A stretch of 64,000 bases of DNA, taken from Chryseobacterium flavum. GTDB lineage: Bacteria > Bacteroidota > Bacteroidia > Flavobacteriales > Weeksellaceae. The position numbers were made by a program, and so were the translations under genes. A model generated the notes under the pieces. It was not told where the DNA came from, searched no databases, and saw only the letters and a program-made list of their open reading frames with translations. Shown here in pieces: positions 16,958 through 26,000 of the stretch. The stretch's first letter is position 1, and each line of letters opens with the position of its first letter. Location: positions 372,001 through 436,000 of the forward strand of contig NZ_QNUE01000001.1 of assembly GCF_003385595.1 (NCBI RefSeq). The letters run 5' to 3'.

Positions 16958-17509
16958 CTATTTTTCAAGGATCGTTTCAATGGCAGAAATCTTCTTTATT
17001 TTTTCCTTTAATTCACTGTCTTTCTCTTCATTAGAAATTTTCTGACCCGCTTTATCAAAGTTGTCATTAAAGAAAGGGAGAGAGAATGTCTCAACCACAT
17101 TTCCACCATGGAAAGGGAATCTTTTTGATGCTGCTTCCAAAACCCCGGCTCCACCTCTTCCACCCGGAGATGTAGACATCAATAGCATAGGTACTTCATT
17201 CCATACTGTTCTGTCTTTGATTCTGGATACCCAGTCAAACACATTTTTGAAAGCAGTGGAATACGTTCCGTTATGTTCAGGTAAAGAAACCAGCAGTACG
17301 TTTGCCCCATCAATTTTAGCTGCAAAATCATGAGCCTCCTGCGGAACTCCTCCCGCCAATTCTCTTTCATGTTTGTAAATCGGCATTTCAAAAGGATTCA
17401 GGTCTATTACTTCTACGTCTGCATTTTCAAATAATGTTGAAGCATATGCTACCAGCTGTTTGTTCATTGAAGCTTCTGAATTACTTCCTGCTATTGCTAA
17501 GATTTTCAT
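16958..17509 (-). CDS. NAD(P)H-dependent FMN reductase
   Basis: A 183-residue flavodoxin-fold oxidoreductase of the NADPH-dependent FMN reductase family, which uses NAD(P)H to reduce flavin, quinones or azo compounds. The phosphate-binding loop AGSNSEASMNKQL is at residues 7-19, LPEHNGTYSTAFKN near 94-107 contacts the isoalloxazine, and LLMSTSPGGRGG near 128-139 is the third loop. The natural substrate is unknown. A TAAATTTG promoter box lies about 90 bases upstream, just downstream of the pirin gene, so it may be transcribed separately. Confidence 0.88.
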   Translation of the reverse strand: MKILAIAGSNSEASMNKQLVAYASTLFENADVEVIDLNPFEMPIYKHERELAGGVPQEAHDFAAKIDGANVLLVSLPEHNGTYSTAFKNVFDWVSRIKDRTVWNEVPMLLMSTSPGGRGGAGVLEAASKRFPFHGGNVVETFSLPFFNDNFDKAGQKISNEEKDSELKEKIKKISAIETILEK

Positions 17510-17600
17510 GTATGTAATAATATTTAGTTATGTAAAATTGCTGTTTCTAATTCATCTGAATAAATCGCAGCGAATTACTATATTTTATTTTTTAAGGATA

Positions 17601-17608
17601 CAAATTTA
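17601..17608 (-). promoter_or_regulatory. Candidate -7 box for the FMN reductase gene
   Basis: Minus-strand TAAATTTG, 91 bases before the reductase ATG, in the spacer after pirin. A matching TTG is not visible. Confidence 0.4.
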
Positions 17609-17613
17609 GTTTT

Positions 17614-18342
17614 TTATTTAAGATAAGAAGGCAATTCCATAGGAACTTCCATTAATAAAACCTCAGTGTCTTCCACGGCTTCGATATTAAAGCTCTGAGC
17701 ATCCCATATTCCTAATCCGTCTCTTTCATTTAATATCCGGTCTCCAATCTTTGCACTTCCTTTCAAAACAAAAGCATATACCCCGTTTCCTTTTTTGTTG
17801 AGCATATAGTTTTTCCCGTTTCCTTTTTTAAAATTGGCAAGGTTGAACCAGGCATCCTGATGAATCCAAACCCCTTCATCATTTTTATTTGGTGATAAAA
17901 TCTGCTGGAATCCATTGATCTTCTCTCCTTCTCTGATACTTTTCTGATCATACCTCGGTTCTACATTCAGCTCTCTTGGGAAAACCCAGATCTGCAGGAA
18001 CTTTACCTCTTCATCTTTATTTTTATTGTATTCGCTGTGCATAACACCGGTTCCGGCACTCATCACCTGAATTTCTCCTTTTCTGATCACCGCTGTGGTT
18101 CCCATAGAATCTTTATGTTCCAAATCTCCCTCTAAAGGAATAGAAATAATTTCCATATCCCGGTGAGGATGCGTTCCGAATCCCATTCCCTGAGAAACGG
18201 TATCGTCATTTAAGACCCTTAGAACACCGAAGTTCGTTCTGTCCCTGTTCTGGTAATTAGCAAAGCTAAAAGTATGATAACTGTTCAGCCAGCCATGATT
18301 GGCATGACCTCTTGAATCTGCTTTATGATATACTGTTTTCAT
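17614..18342 (-). CDS. Pirin family protein (YhaK/YhhW-like)
   Basis: A 242-residue double-cupin protein. The four metal ligands of the pirin family are present: His58 and His60 (GTHPHRDME), His102 and Glu104 (GVMHSEYN). Bacterial pirins of this size include quercetin 2,3-dioxygenases, but many have unknown roles, so only the metal-binding cupin assignment is firm. The N-terminus HANHGWLNSYHTFSFANYQN is characteristic. A TACATTTG box lies upstream. Confidence 0.9.
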   Translation of the reverse strand: MKTVYHKADSRGHANHGWLNSYHTFSFANYQNRDRTNFGVLRVLNDDTVSQGMGFGTHPHRDMEIISIPLEGDLEHKDSMGTTAVIRKGEIQVMSAGTGVMHSEYNKNKDEEVKFLQIWVFPRELNVEPRYDQKSIREGEKINGFQQILSPNKNDEGVWIHQDAWFNLANFKKGNGKNYMLNKKGNGVYAFVLKGSAKIGDRILNERDGLGIWDAQSFNIEAVEDTEVLLMEVPMELPSYLK

Positions 18343-18362
18343 TTCTGTGATTATTTATGGTA

Positions 18363-18370
18363 CAAATGTA
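18363..18370 (-). promoter_or_regulatory. Candidate -7 box for the pirin gene
   Basis: Minus-strand TACATTTG, 20 bases before the pirin ATG. A CAA (minus-strand TTG) occurs at 15 bp, shorter than usual. Confidence 0.5.
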
Positions 18371-18535
18371 AGGGATAGGAAGTAACAAAAAGTTGATGTA
18401 AGTTAAGAAAGGTATCTGTTCTAAGAAATTCAAAAAAATTGCAGGTTTAGTGTTCATTGAATACAGCTTTATAAAAATATGTAAGCGAGCTTAAAGCCCG
18501 CCTACAATTCTATTCTTAATTTAAAGATTTCTCAA

Positions 18536-19915
18536 TTAAAAATGAACCTGTTGTATTTCCTGCTCAATTTCTTTAGGACTTTCTTCCTCTGATTTAATAA
18601 AAATCATAGTAACTAAAGCTCCTATCAGCATACATACTCCGCCTACAACAATATAATCAATAGCCTGCTTCCCAAAAACATTACTGACAACAGGGCCACC
18701 AAATAAACCGTTAATGATCTGTGGAATTACTATAAAGAAATTAAATATGCCCATATAGACCCCCATTTTCTTTTGAGGAATTACTTCAATAAGCATGGCA
18801 TAAGGCATTGCCAGAATACTTGCCCAGGCAAATCCCAATCCGATCATTGAAATCCATAAATGATCAACATTTTTAATAAAATACATAGAGATCAGACCCA
18901 GCCCTCCACAAAGCAATGCCAGGGCATGAGTTTGCTTTTTACCGATCCATTTCGCTATGGGTGTCAGTAAAAAGGCAAACGGAACTGCCCAGAGATTATA
19001 CATTCCAAATAGTTTTCCTGTTAAATCCCCTGCATCATTAAATGCTTTGGAATTTGTGTCTTCGGGAGACAGACCAAAATGATGGGTAGCCAGGGCGCTT
19101 GTTGTAAATACCCACATGGTAAATAAAGCAAACCATGAAAAGAACTGAACAGCACCCAGTTTTTTCATTTGTGCAGGAATCGCTGCAAAATCCCTGAAAA
19201 TATCGGAAAACTTAGAATGTACTTCTTCTTTTTCATCATTTTCAAATTCAGCAAATTCCTGCGGTGAATATTCCCTTGTTGTCATAATGGTATATAGGAT
19301 TGCTATTAAAAGTAATGCTGCTCCCACATAAAAAGAGTAAATCACATTATCTGCTACAAAGCCTTTTGGAGCGACATTGGAAATACCCAGCCTTGTTAAG
19401 CAATCAGGTAAATACGAACCCACCACTGCACCGATACCAATTAAAATGGTCTGCACTGAAAAACCTATTGTCCCCTGATGTTTGGGAAGCATATCCCCAA
19501 CGAGGGCCCTGAAAGGTTCCATTGCTATATTAACAGAAGCATCCATCATGGCAAGGAAGATAACTGCCAGTAACAGAGCGTTGGCAGCAAACATCTGAGT
19601 GACAGAAGCTGCATTGGGAAGCAATACCAGTCCTACAGCACACAGAACAGCACCGATCAGAAAATACGGTTTTCTCCTTCCCAGCGGACTCCATGTATTA
19701 TCTCCCATATGCCCGATAATAGGCTGAACAATCAGTCCCGTAACCGGAGCTACCAGCCAGAACCAGGATAGCTCGTGAACATCTGCTCCCAGATTAGCCA
19801 GAATACGGCTTGCGTTTCCATTTTGTAAACCAAATGCCATCTGGATTCCCAGAAACCCCATACTCATATTGATGATCCGGGTGAGTGAAAGTTCCGGTTT
19901 TATTTTTTTAGCCAT
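18536..19915 (-). CDS. MFS sugar transporter, SLC45/GPH-like (maltose/maltodextrin uptake)
   Basis: A 459-residue inner-membrane protein with about 12 hydrophobic segments. It keeps the MFS loop motif in GHMGDNTWSPLGRRKPYF (about 69-86) and the GFLGIQMAFGLQNGNASRI start typical of the SLC45-like transporters that accompany amylases in Bacteroidota. The cytoplasmic loop between helices 6 and 7 is acidic (EFAEFENDEKEE). It is the last gene of the minus-strand run GH13, NTF2-like, MFS, with 13 bases to the previous gene. Uptake of maltose or short maltodextrins is inferred from this context. Confidence 0.85.
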   Translation of the reverse strand: MAKKIKPELSLTRIINMSMGFLGIQMAFGLQNGNASRILANLGADVHELSWFWLVAPVTGLIVQPIIGHMGDNTWSPLGRRKPYFLIGAVLCAVGLVLLPNAASVTQMFAANALLLAVIFLAMMDASVNIAMEPFRALVGDMLPKHQGTIGFSVQTILIGIGAVVGSYLPDCLTRLGISNVAPKGFVADNVIYSFYVGAALLLIAILYTIMTTREYSPQEFAEFENDEKEEVHSKFSDIFRDFAAIPAQMKKLGAVQFFSWFALFTMWVFTTSALATHHFGLSPEDTNSKAFNDAGDLTGKLFGMYNLWAVPFAFLLTPIAKWIGKKQTHALALLCGGLGLISMYFIKNVDHLWISMIGLGFAWASILAMPYAMLIEVIPQKKMGVYMGIFNFFIVIPQIINGLFGGPVVSNVFGKQAIDYIVVGGVCMLIGALVTMIFIKSEEESPKEIEQEIQQVHF

Positions 19916-19928
19916 TTATTTCCAGGTA

Positions 19929-20450
19929 TTATTTTGTTTTTAGCTGCTGCAACAAAACATCTTCAAGTGCCGTTTTCTCCGCAACTACTTTATCTACTAC
20001 TTCATTAGGAACCGTCATTGAAAGTACATATTGTTTCACTTTCCAGCTTCCATTAATCTTTTCTACCACTCCTGAACCTCTGCAAATTTTCATTTGGGTA
20101 TCCAGTAATTCATCAAACCATGCCAACTTACCGTCTTTACTGAAATAAATATTTCTTTTAAGTGCCGTAAAGTTCCAGGTCTTTTTTTTATCAAAATAAG
20201 GTTTTGCCCAAACCATGAATGCTTTTTTATCCCAGATCTCAGTGGCATCTGTTCCTATAAATGTAGATTCATCTGCGAAATAATTGAAATAGGTGTTGTA
20301 ATCTGCTTTTGCAGCAGCTACATTAAAGGCATCCAACATGGTGCTGATTTCAGTTCTTTCCTTTTCAAATCCAGCCTTTGACTGTCCTGAAAGAACAGAA
20401 AATCCAAATAAAAACAGGATGAGCGTATGGATTGTTATTAATTTTTTCAT
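19929..20450 (-). CDS. Exported NTF2/SnoaL-like (DUF4440-type) protein
   Basis: A 173-residue secreted protein. After signal peptide MKKLITIHTLILFLFGFSVLSGQ comes a cone-shaped NTF2-like domain (MLDAFNVAAAKADYNTYFNYF, FIGTDATEIWDKKAFMVWAKPY, and a GSGVVEKINGSWKVKQYVLS end). Such domains bind small molecules or act as accessory subunits; a specific role cannot be read. It lies 7 bases after the GH13 gene and 13 before the MFS gene, so it is in that operon and probably has an accessory role in maltodextrin use. Confidence 0.8.
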   Translation of the reverse strand: MKKLITIHTLILFLFGFSVLSGQSKAGFEKERTEISTMLDAFNVAAAKADYNTYFNYFADESTFIGTDATEIWDKKAFMVWAKPYFDKKKTWNFTALKRNIYFSKDGKLAWFDELLDTQMKICRGSGVVEKINGSWKVKQYVLSMTVPNEVVDKVVAEKTALEDVLLQQLKTK

Positions 20451-20457
20451 ATAATAA

Positions 20458-22317
20458 TTATTTTTTTAGTTCAATGATCAACGGAGTCTTTGCAGGGACA
20501 ATTATATTGTTTTGTATTGCAATTTCTTTTTCTGAAATAACATCTTTTCCTCTTGAAAATCCTTTTAATGATTCTTCAAAACGTTTTAAATCTAACGTTT
20601 GATCTTTTTCATTATTATTGATAATCACCATTACACTTTCATCCCAGTTGTATCTGAAGTACGTAAAAACATTATTCTGAGGAACGTAATTTTTAGTCTT
20701 TCCGCTGTGTATCACATCTTTTCCTTTTCTCCAGTTTAATAATTTCTTGGTAAACTGAAAGAACTCTTTTTGTTCAGAAGTTTGTTCCGACGGATTGAAT
20801 GCATTTTGTTGATCTGATTTCCAGCCCCCCGGGAAATCTCTCCGGATATCTGCGTCTCCTCCTTTTTCTTTATTGCCACGCATTCCTATTTCCGAACCAT
20901 AATAAATCTGTGGAATTCCACGGACCGTAGAGATCATAGTCAGTGCCATTTTATAAGCTTTAGGGTCTGCATTGAAGATTTCATTCCATCTTTCTGTATC
21001 ATGGTTCTCAAAGAAAACCAGGACATTATTAATATCCGGATACAGAAAATCGCTGGTAAATGAATCATAAATTTTTATCATTCCGGTATTCCAGCTTTCT
21101 TTTTCTTTCAGCGCTTTAGGCATATCTGCGAACAGCATAAAATCCATTACAGAGGGTAAGTAGGAATTGTATCCAGCGGCTTCTCCTGTCTTGGAATTTT
21201 TCTGCCATGCCGATATCTGGCCTGCGGTATACAACCAGGTTTCACCTACAATATTGAATTTGGGATATTCATCTGTAATTGCTTTAGCCCATTTTGCCAT
21301 CGCTTCTTTGTCATTGTAAGGATAAGTATCAACACGGAATCCTCCTAATTCTGCATATTCGATCCACCAGATTGCATTTTGGGTCAGGTATTTTAAAACT
21401 AATGGATTTTTCTGGTTAATGTCCGGCATTGTTTTATCAAACCATCCATCCAATGCATATTTTTTATCAATATCTGATGCATTGGTATCAAACTGTGTTG
21501 TCGTTTTATAATTGGATCTTTTAAAACCTTCATCCCCGTCACCAAACCAATGTATCCAATCTTTTGTGGGAAGATCTTTAATCATCCAATGTGAAGTTCC
21601 CCAATGATTGGTTACATAATCCATCACCAGTTTCATATTTCTTTTATTCAGCTCCCGGGAAAGGGTACGATACTCTTCATTGGTTCCGTAGCGGGCGTCT
21701 ATCTTATAAAGATCCGTCTGGGCATACCCGTGATAAGAATATACTTTTTCATTGTCTTCATTAACAGGGGTTAACCACACGGCTGTAGCTCCAAGGTCCT
21801 GAATATAATCAAGGTTGTTGATAATTCCTTTGAGATCTCCTCCGTGCCTCCCGTTAGGTAATTTCCGGTCGGCTTTCTCCGTCAGTTCAGGTCTGGAATC
21901 ATTCTTTTCATCTCCATTGGCAAAGCGGTCCGGCATGATCAGATACATTACATCTTTTGAAGTAAACGACTCACGATTGGCAGAACCAGCTTCTCTTTGT
22001 TTTAATTCATAAACATAAGATCCCAGATTCTTCTTTGCTTTTTTGATATTGATGGTAAATCTGGGAACATTTATTTCATTGGTATTGACCGTAATAAAAA
22101 CATAATTAGGATTTTCTACTTTTTGAAGATCTTTAATCTGTATACCATCTGAAAGGGAAATATCATTGTTGGCAATATTCTTTCCGTAAACAAGGATCTG
22201 TAATTCAGGATTTTTCATTCCTTTCCACCAGAATGCAGGCTCAACTTTTTCCAGAGTTTTTTGAGAAAAAGAGACAGAAGCTATGGAAAGGGCTAATGCT
22301 GCGTAAATTGTTTTCAT
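20458..22317 (-). CDS. Exported GH13 alpha-amylase-family enzyme (neopullulanase/cyclomaltodextrinase-like)
   Basis: A 619-residue periplasmic or surface starch-degrading enzyme. After signal peptide MKTIYAALALSIASVSFSQ comes a cyclomaltodextrinase N-terminal beta domain (about 25-110), then the GH13 barrel. Catalytic residues are visible: Asp330 nucleophile (GGFRVDTYP), Glu359 acid/base (IVGETW) and Asp440 (FFENHDTER). It resembles SusA-type neopullulanases that cut maltodextrins in the periplasm. I chose the ATG at 22317 over one four codons earlier because it starts a clean signal peptide. It heads the GH13-NTF2-MFS run and is separated from the rest of the sus genes by the toxin block. 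Confidence 0.92.
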   Translation of the reverse strand: MKTIYAALALSIASVSFSQKTLEKVEPAFWWKGMKNPELQILVYGKNIANNDISLSDGIQIKDLQKVENPNYVFITVNTNEINVPRFTINIKKAKKNLGSYVYELKQREAGSANRESFTSKDVMYLIMPDRFANGDEKNDSRPELTEKADRKLPNGRHGGDLKGIINNLDYIQDLGATAVWLTPVNEDNEKVYSYHGYAQTDLYKIDARYGTNEEYRTLSRELNKRNMKLVMDYVTNHWGTSHWMIKDLPTKDWIHWFGDGDEGFKRSNYKTTTQFDTNASDIDKKYALDGWFDKTMPDINQKNPLVLKYLTQNAIWWIEYAELGGFRVDTYPYNDKEAMAKWAKAITDEYPKFNIVGETWLYTAGQISAWQKNSKTGEAAGYNSYLPSVMDFMLFADMPKALKEKESWNTGMIKIYDSFTSDFLYPDINNVLVFFENHDTERWNEIFNADPKAYKMALTMISTVRGIPQIYYGSEIGMRGNKEKGGDADIRRDFPGGWKSDQQNAFNPSEQTSEQKEFFQFTKKLLNWRKGKDVIHSGKTKNYVPQNNVFTYFRYNWDESVMVIINNNEKDQTLDLKRFEESLKGFSRGKDVISEKEIAIQNNIIVPAKTPLIIELKK

Positions 22318-22415
22318 AATAAAGGTCAATTTAGCATTAAAATTTTAAATAATTTATATAATAAAAAAAATAAATATAACACATTGCCTCCTTAAGTACT
22401 ATTCTTAATTACGAA

Positions 22416-22444
22416 AACAGAGCCACTCATTGAGTGGCTCTGTT
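22416..22444 (-). terminator. Terminator after the toxin-lipoprotein operon
   Basis: A perfect 14-bp palindromic stem, AACAGAGCCACTCA with TGAGTGGCTCTGTT, begins right after the lipoprotein stop, with T-rich sequence following on the minus strand. It should block read-through from the toxin block into the GH13 gene. Confidence 0.85.
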
Positions 22445-22445
22445 A

Positions 22446-23033
22446 TTATAATTCCCATGAATAAGGATTTTTATAATAAGGACTTATTTCACATTTTGCA
22501 TTATCAATTTTTAGATTTGTGATTTTCTCATAAACTTTTAAAATTTTGTTATAATCCAAAGATTCAAACTGTATCTTATCTGTATTGATCAAACAATACT
22601 TAGTCTGATGATTTTCTTTATCATTAAAATATTTATAGGCACCATAATTTCCTATAGAGTACGTTGGCATCAAATCATTATCTAAAAAAATAATTTCATT
22701 TATACCATAAGTAAACTTATCATTATCATTGTAGATAATATCAAAGTTATTTACTTCGTTAGATTTGATACACATAATTAAGTCATTCTTTTTATCTATA
22801 AGAATCTTTATTTTTTCATTATAGCCTAACAAGGCAAAATTATAATCATCATATTCTAATTTGAATACTGCTCCCCATTTGTTTGATGAACTATCACAAA
22901 CTTGTTTGCTATTAAACATAATATTGATATCTTTTGGAAAATTCAGATTTTCAATACTTTTACAGTCTGTTTTCTTTTCTTTACAAGCTATCATGCTTAA
23001 TAAAAACACAATAATAATTTTTCTTTTGATCAT
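22446..23033 (-). CDS. Putative immunity lipoprotein of the RHS toxin
   Basis: A 195-residue protein with a lipoprotein-type N-terminus (MIKRKIIIVFLLSMIACKEK), so the mature form would be lipid-anchored outside the cytoplasm. The ATG overlaps the toxin stop as ATGA (33-base-pair coordinates 23030-23033), the usual sign of translational coupling. The body is aromatic and Asn/Lys-rich, with no family I recognise. Its DNA is strikingly AT-rich: three 60-base rows I counted (22561-, 22681-, 22801-) hold 16, 10 and 13 G+C. Position and coupling suggest immunity to the toxin tip; an accessory secretion role is the alternative. Confidence 0.65.
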   Translation of the reverse strand: MIKRKIIIVFLLSMIACKEKKTDCKSIENLNFPKDINIMFNSKQVCDSSSNKWGAVFKLEYDDYNFALLGYNEKIKILIDKKNDLIMCIKSNEVNNFDIIYNDNDKFTYGINEIIFLDNDLMPTYSIGNYGAYKYFNDKENHQTKYCLINTDKIQFESLDYNKILKVYEKITNLKIDNAKCEISPYYKNPYSWEL

Positions 23034-26000
23034 TTCTTAACTTTTTTATAATCAGCAGGTATAGGTTTGTTTGGATAAGTAATGGTACTTCTATTAATAG
23101 TTCCACCAGAAGAAACAGAAATATTAAAATAATTACTACTTCTTGTTACTTCACCATTTACATTATTATATCTTGCAAAACCTCCATATTTATCTTGATG
23201 CATATTCTCATTAAAATTAAACACTTGTCCACCCAAAACATTCTCCCTCGAAGTAGATTTAGCATAATTTAAAAATAAGCTTCTATTCGTTCCTCCTACG
23301 AAAAAGTTAGAAAAATTACTTTCAGTTTGTTTAGCTGATTTTTCCAGTCCTTTTTGATCAAAAATAATATTACAGGCAGTCATCACAACAGATGCATTAT
23401 CACTTAGATTTTTTTCCAGAAATGATAATCCTTTACTTGATTTTGGATCATGAACTAAACCTTGTCCTGATTTATTATCCAAATCTGCACCTTCTCCTGC
23501 AACACCATGGCTTCTTATAACCAATCTATTTATAGGAGGAACATTTTTGCCATAGTGCTTTTGTAATAATCCTGAAGCCTGATCTATATTATCAACAGCA
23601 ATAAAGTCAAATTTACCTGATAATTTTCGCATTTCATCATAGTTAGTTTTGATATTGGGTTCATTTATATAAATTAATAAGTTGTTAGATCCTGTTAATT
23701 TACTATGTGGACAATTAGGATCATCACACATTCCGGTTGGATCTGTTCTATTTATAGGATTATTTGAACAATAATGATATGGTGTTTTATTTGGTGAATG
23801 CTCTGCAAGTGGATCAACTCCATACCAGATACTCAGTCTAGGGTTATAGTACCTTGCACCATAATAATACAGGCCGGTTTCTTCATCCAGTTCTTTGGCA
23901 TTGAATTTATAAGGGTTATTATAAACTCCGGTCATCTGCTCTGCCATTGTTTCACCGAAAGGTAAATTTAAGAAAAACTGGGTTGGTTTCATATTTTCAT
24001 GAGTCACAAAGGTGGCCGTTCCTAAATTATCACCATGCAGATAATATACTCCTGTCTGCAGTTGCGGTCCTTTAGCCAGTTCTATTTTTACCTGATTAAA
24101 ATCTATTCCTGCCTTTTTCAGGTATAGTTTCAGATCAGCTCCATTATCCTGATCTTTTGATTTACTTCCCAAAACAGAGGTATTAGTTTGTTTCATCGTT
24201 GGGAAATCAAAATCCATAATTCTGCTTGCTACTCTTTCTGCTCCTGCATAGTAATGCTTTGTCAGCATCTTCTCTGAAGTTTCCACATGATAAGCATTAG
24301 GATATATCTTGAAATTATTTATTCCAATCGATCCCGGGTCTATTATCTGCCCATTCTGATATAACTGAGCCGCCTGTGTAAGATTGTATTTGATTACTCT
24401 TTCACCCTTATCATCATATACATAATATTGGAAAATACCTTGGCTATCTTTATTTACAGCCTTTAGACGATCCTGTTCATCCCAAAACATCTGATCTGTA
24501 TCTCCGTATTTGTCGTACATGGTTACATTCCCATTATAATCGTATTCAAATTTTTCATACTGCCCGGTAGCTGCGTTTTCAATATGTTCTACTTTATGAG
24601 TTCCTGCAACATAATAGTACCTGTTATCATATGTATTAAAATTGTTTGGCGTACCATCCTGATTATGTTTCTGGTTCTTTTCCTCAATTCCGCCAGCATA
24701 GTTATATCCCATGGTTATCTCAAAATCAGAAGAAGTTATTCCCAAAGGAGTATTCGGATCTCCTGTAAAACTTCCATCAGAAGAGGCAAGCCTGTTCAAA
24801 TGATCGTATTTATAATTGAAAAGATAATTTCCACCCATTTCATTGTATACACCGGCACTGTTTTTAAGTTCAGTTATATTGCCTACATAATCATAAGTAT
24901 AGTTATTGTTGAGCAATTCCGTTCCAAAGTAATCTTTAAGACGATGAACATTCAGTTTTCTATCTGCCAGAGTATATTCAAATTCTGATTTCATTCCGTT
25001 TCCAAGTTCAATAGAAGTTCTCTGCTCATAATGGTCATAAGCAATTTTTCTAACATATTCGTAACCCTCTTTATTCGATATTCTTTTAAGATTTCCTCCC
25101 AAATCATATTCATATATAACCTGTTCACCGTCAGCGTAGGTAAGATTTTGGATTCTGTTCCAGCTATCATATTCAAATAAAGTTCTGAACTGCATATTTG
25201 GAATTCCATATCCTGAAATTGTTTTATTCTCCATCATCACTTCTCCCATGTTTCCATATTCATAATTTGTTGTTCCGGAATTATCCGATTGAAAAATAAC
25301 TTTTCCGGAATTATTTCCTGAACCAGGAGCTCCATATTCATAATGAACATTGGACGGATTACTTCCTGGGAGATCTGGGAATTGTATATCAGAAAGCCTG
25401 TTAAAATCATATATATAATGGATATACTTTTGGGTAGAACTTGTATTATCCATATTGGCAGTGTACAATCTGATCAGATTTCCTGCAGGGTCATACTCAT
25501 ATCTGTTGATTCCATGATCAGGCTGCTCCACCTGGATTCTTCTTCCTCCCTTATCATAAGAATACCGTGTTAAAATACCCATAGGATCCTCAGTTGACAT
25601 CAGTTCCCCAATGGTATTGTATTTGTATTTTGTAGTCAGCGCCTGCCCGTTCAGATAGTTGTTAACCTGCATAGTCTTTCCTTCCGCGCTTGTAAATGTT
25701 TCTGTCTTAAGTTGAGTATTGCTGTTCTGGAAAAGTACCAAAGTACTCTTCAACATATTATTTTCAATAGAATACATTGTATTCGCCGTATGAAACAATT
25801 CATCTACTGTAACCGCAACCCTATCTTTAGTATCACGCTGTACAGATGAATAATACGGTGAAGGTGCACTCATATCAAGATGTTTATTGCTATTATATGG
25901 ATCGTTAGGAGGGTATTTATCTTCAAACTTCGGATGGTGTTGTGAAATGGCCCTTCCGATGACATCATAAATCGTTCTTCCTGATACTGACATTTTTTCT

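Noticed and set aside
24584..24988. 134-codon plus-strand frame inside the RHS toxin gene
   Set aside because: It is antisense to conserved YD repeats and looks like a composition by-product.
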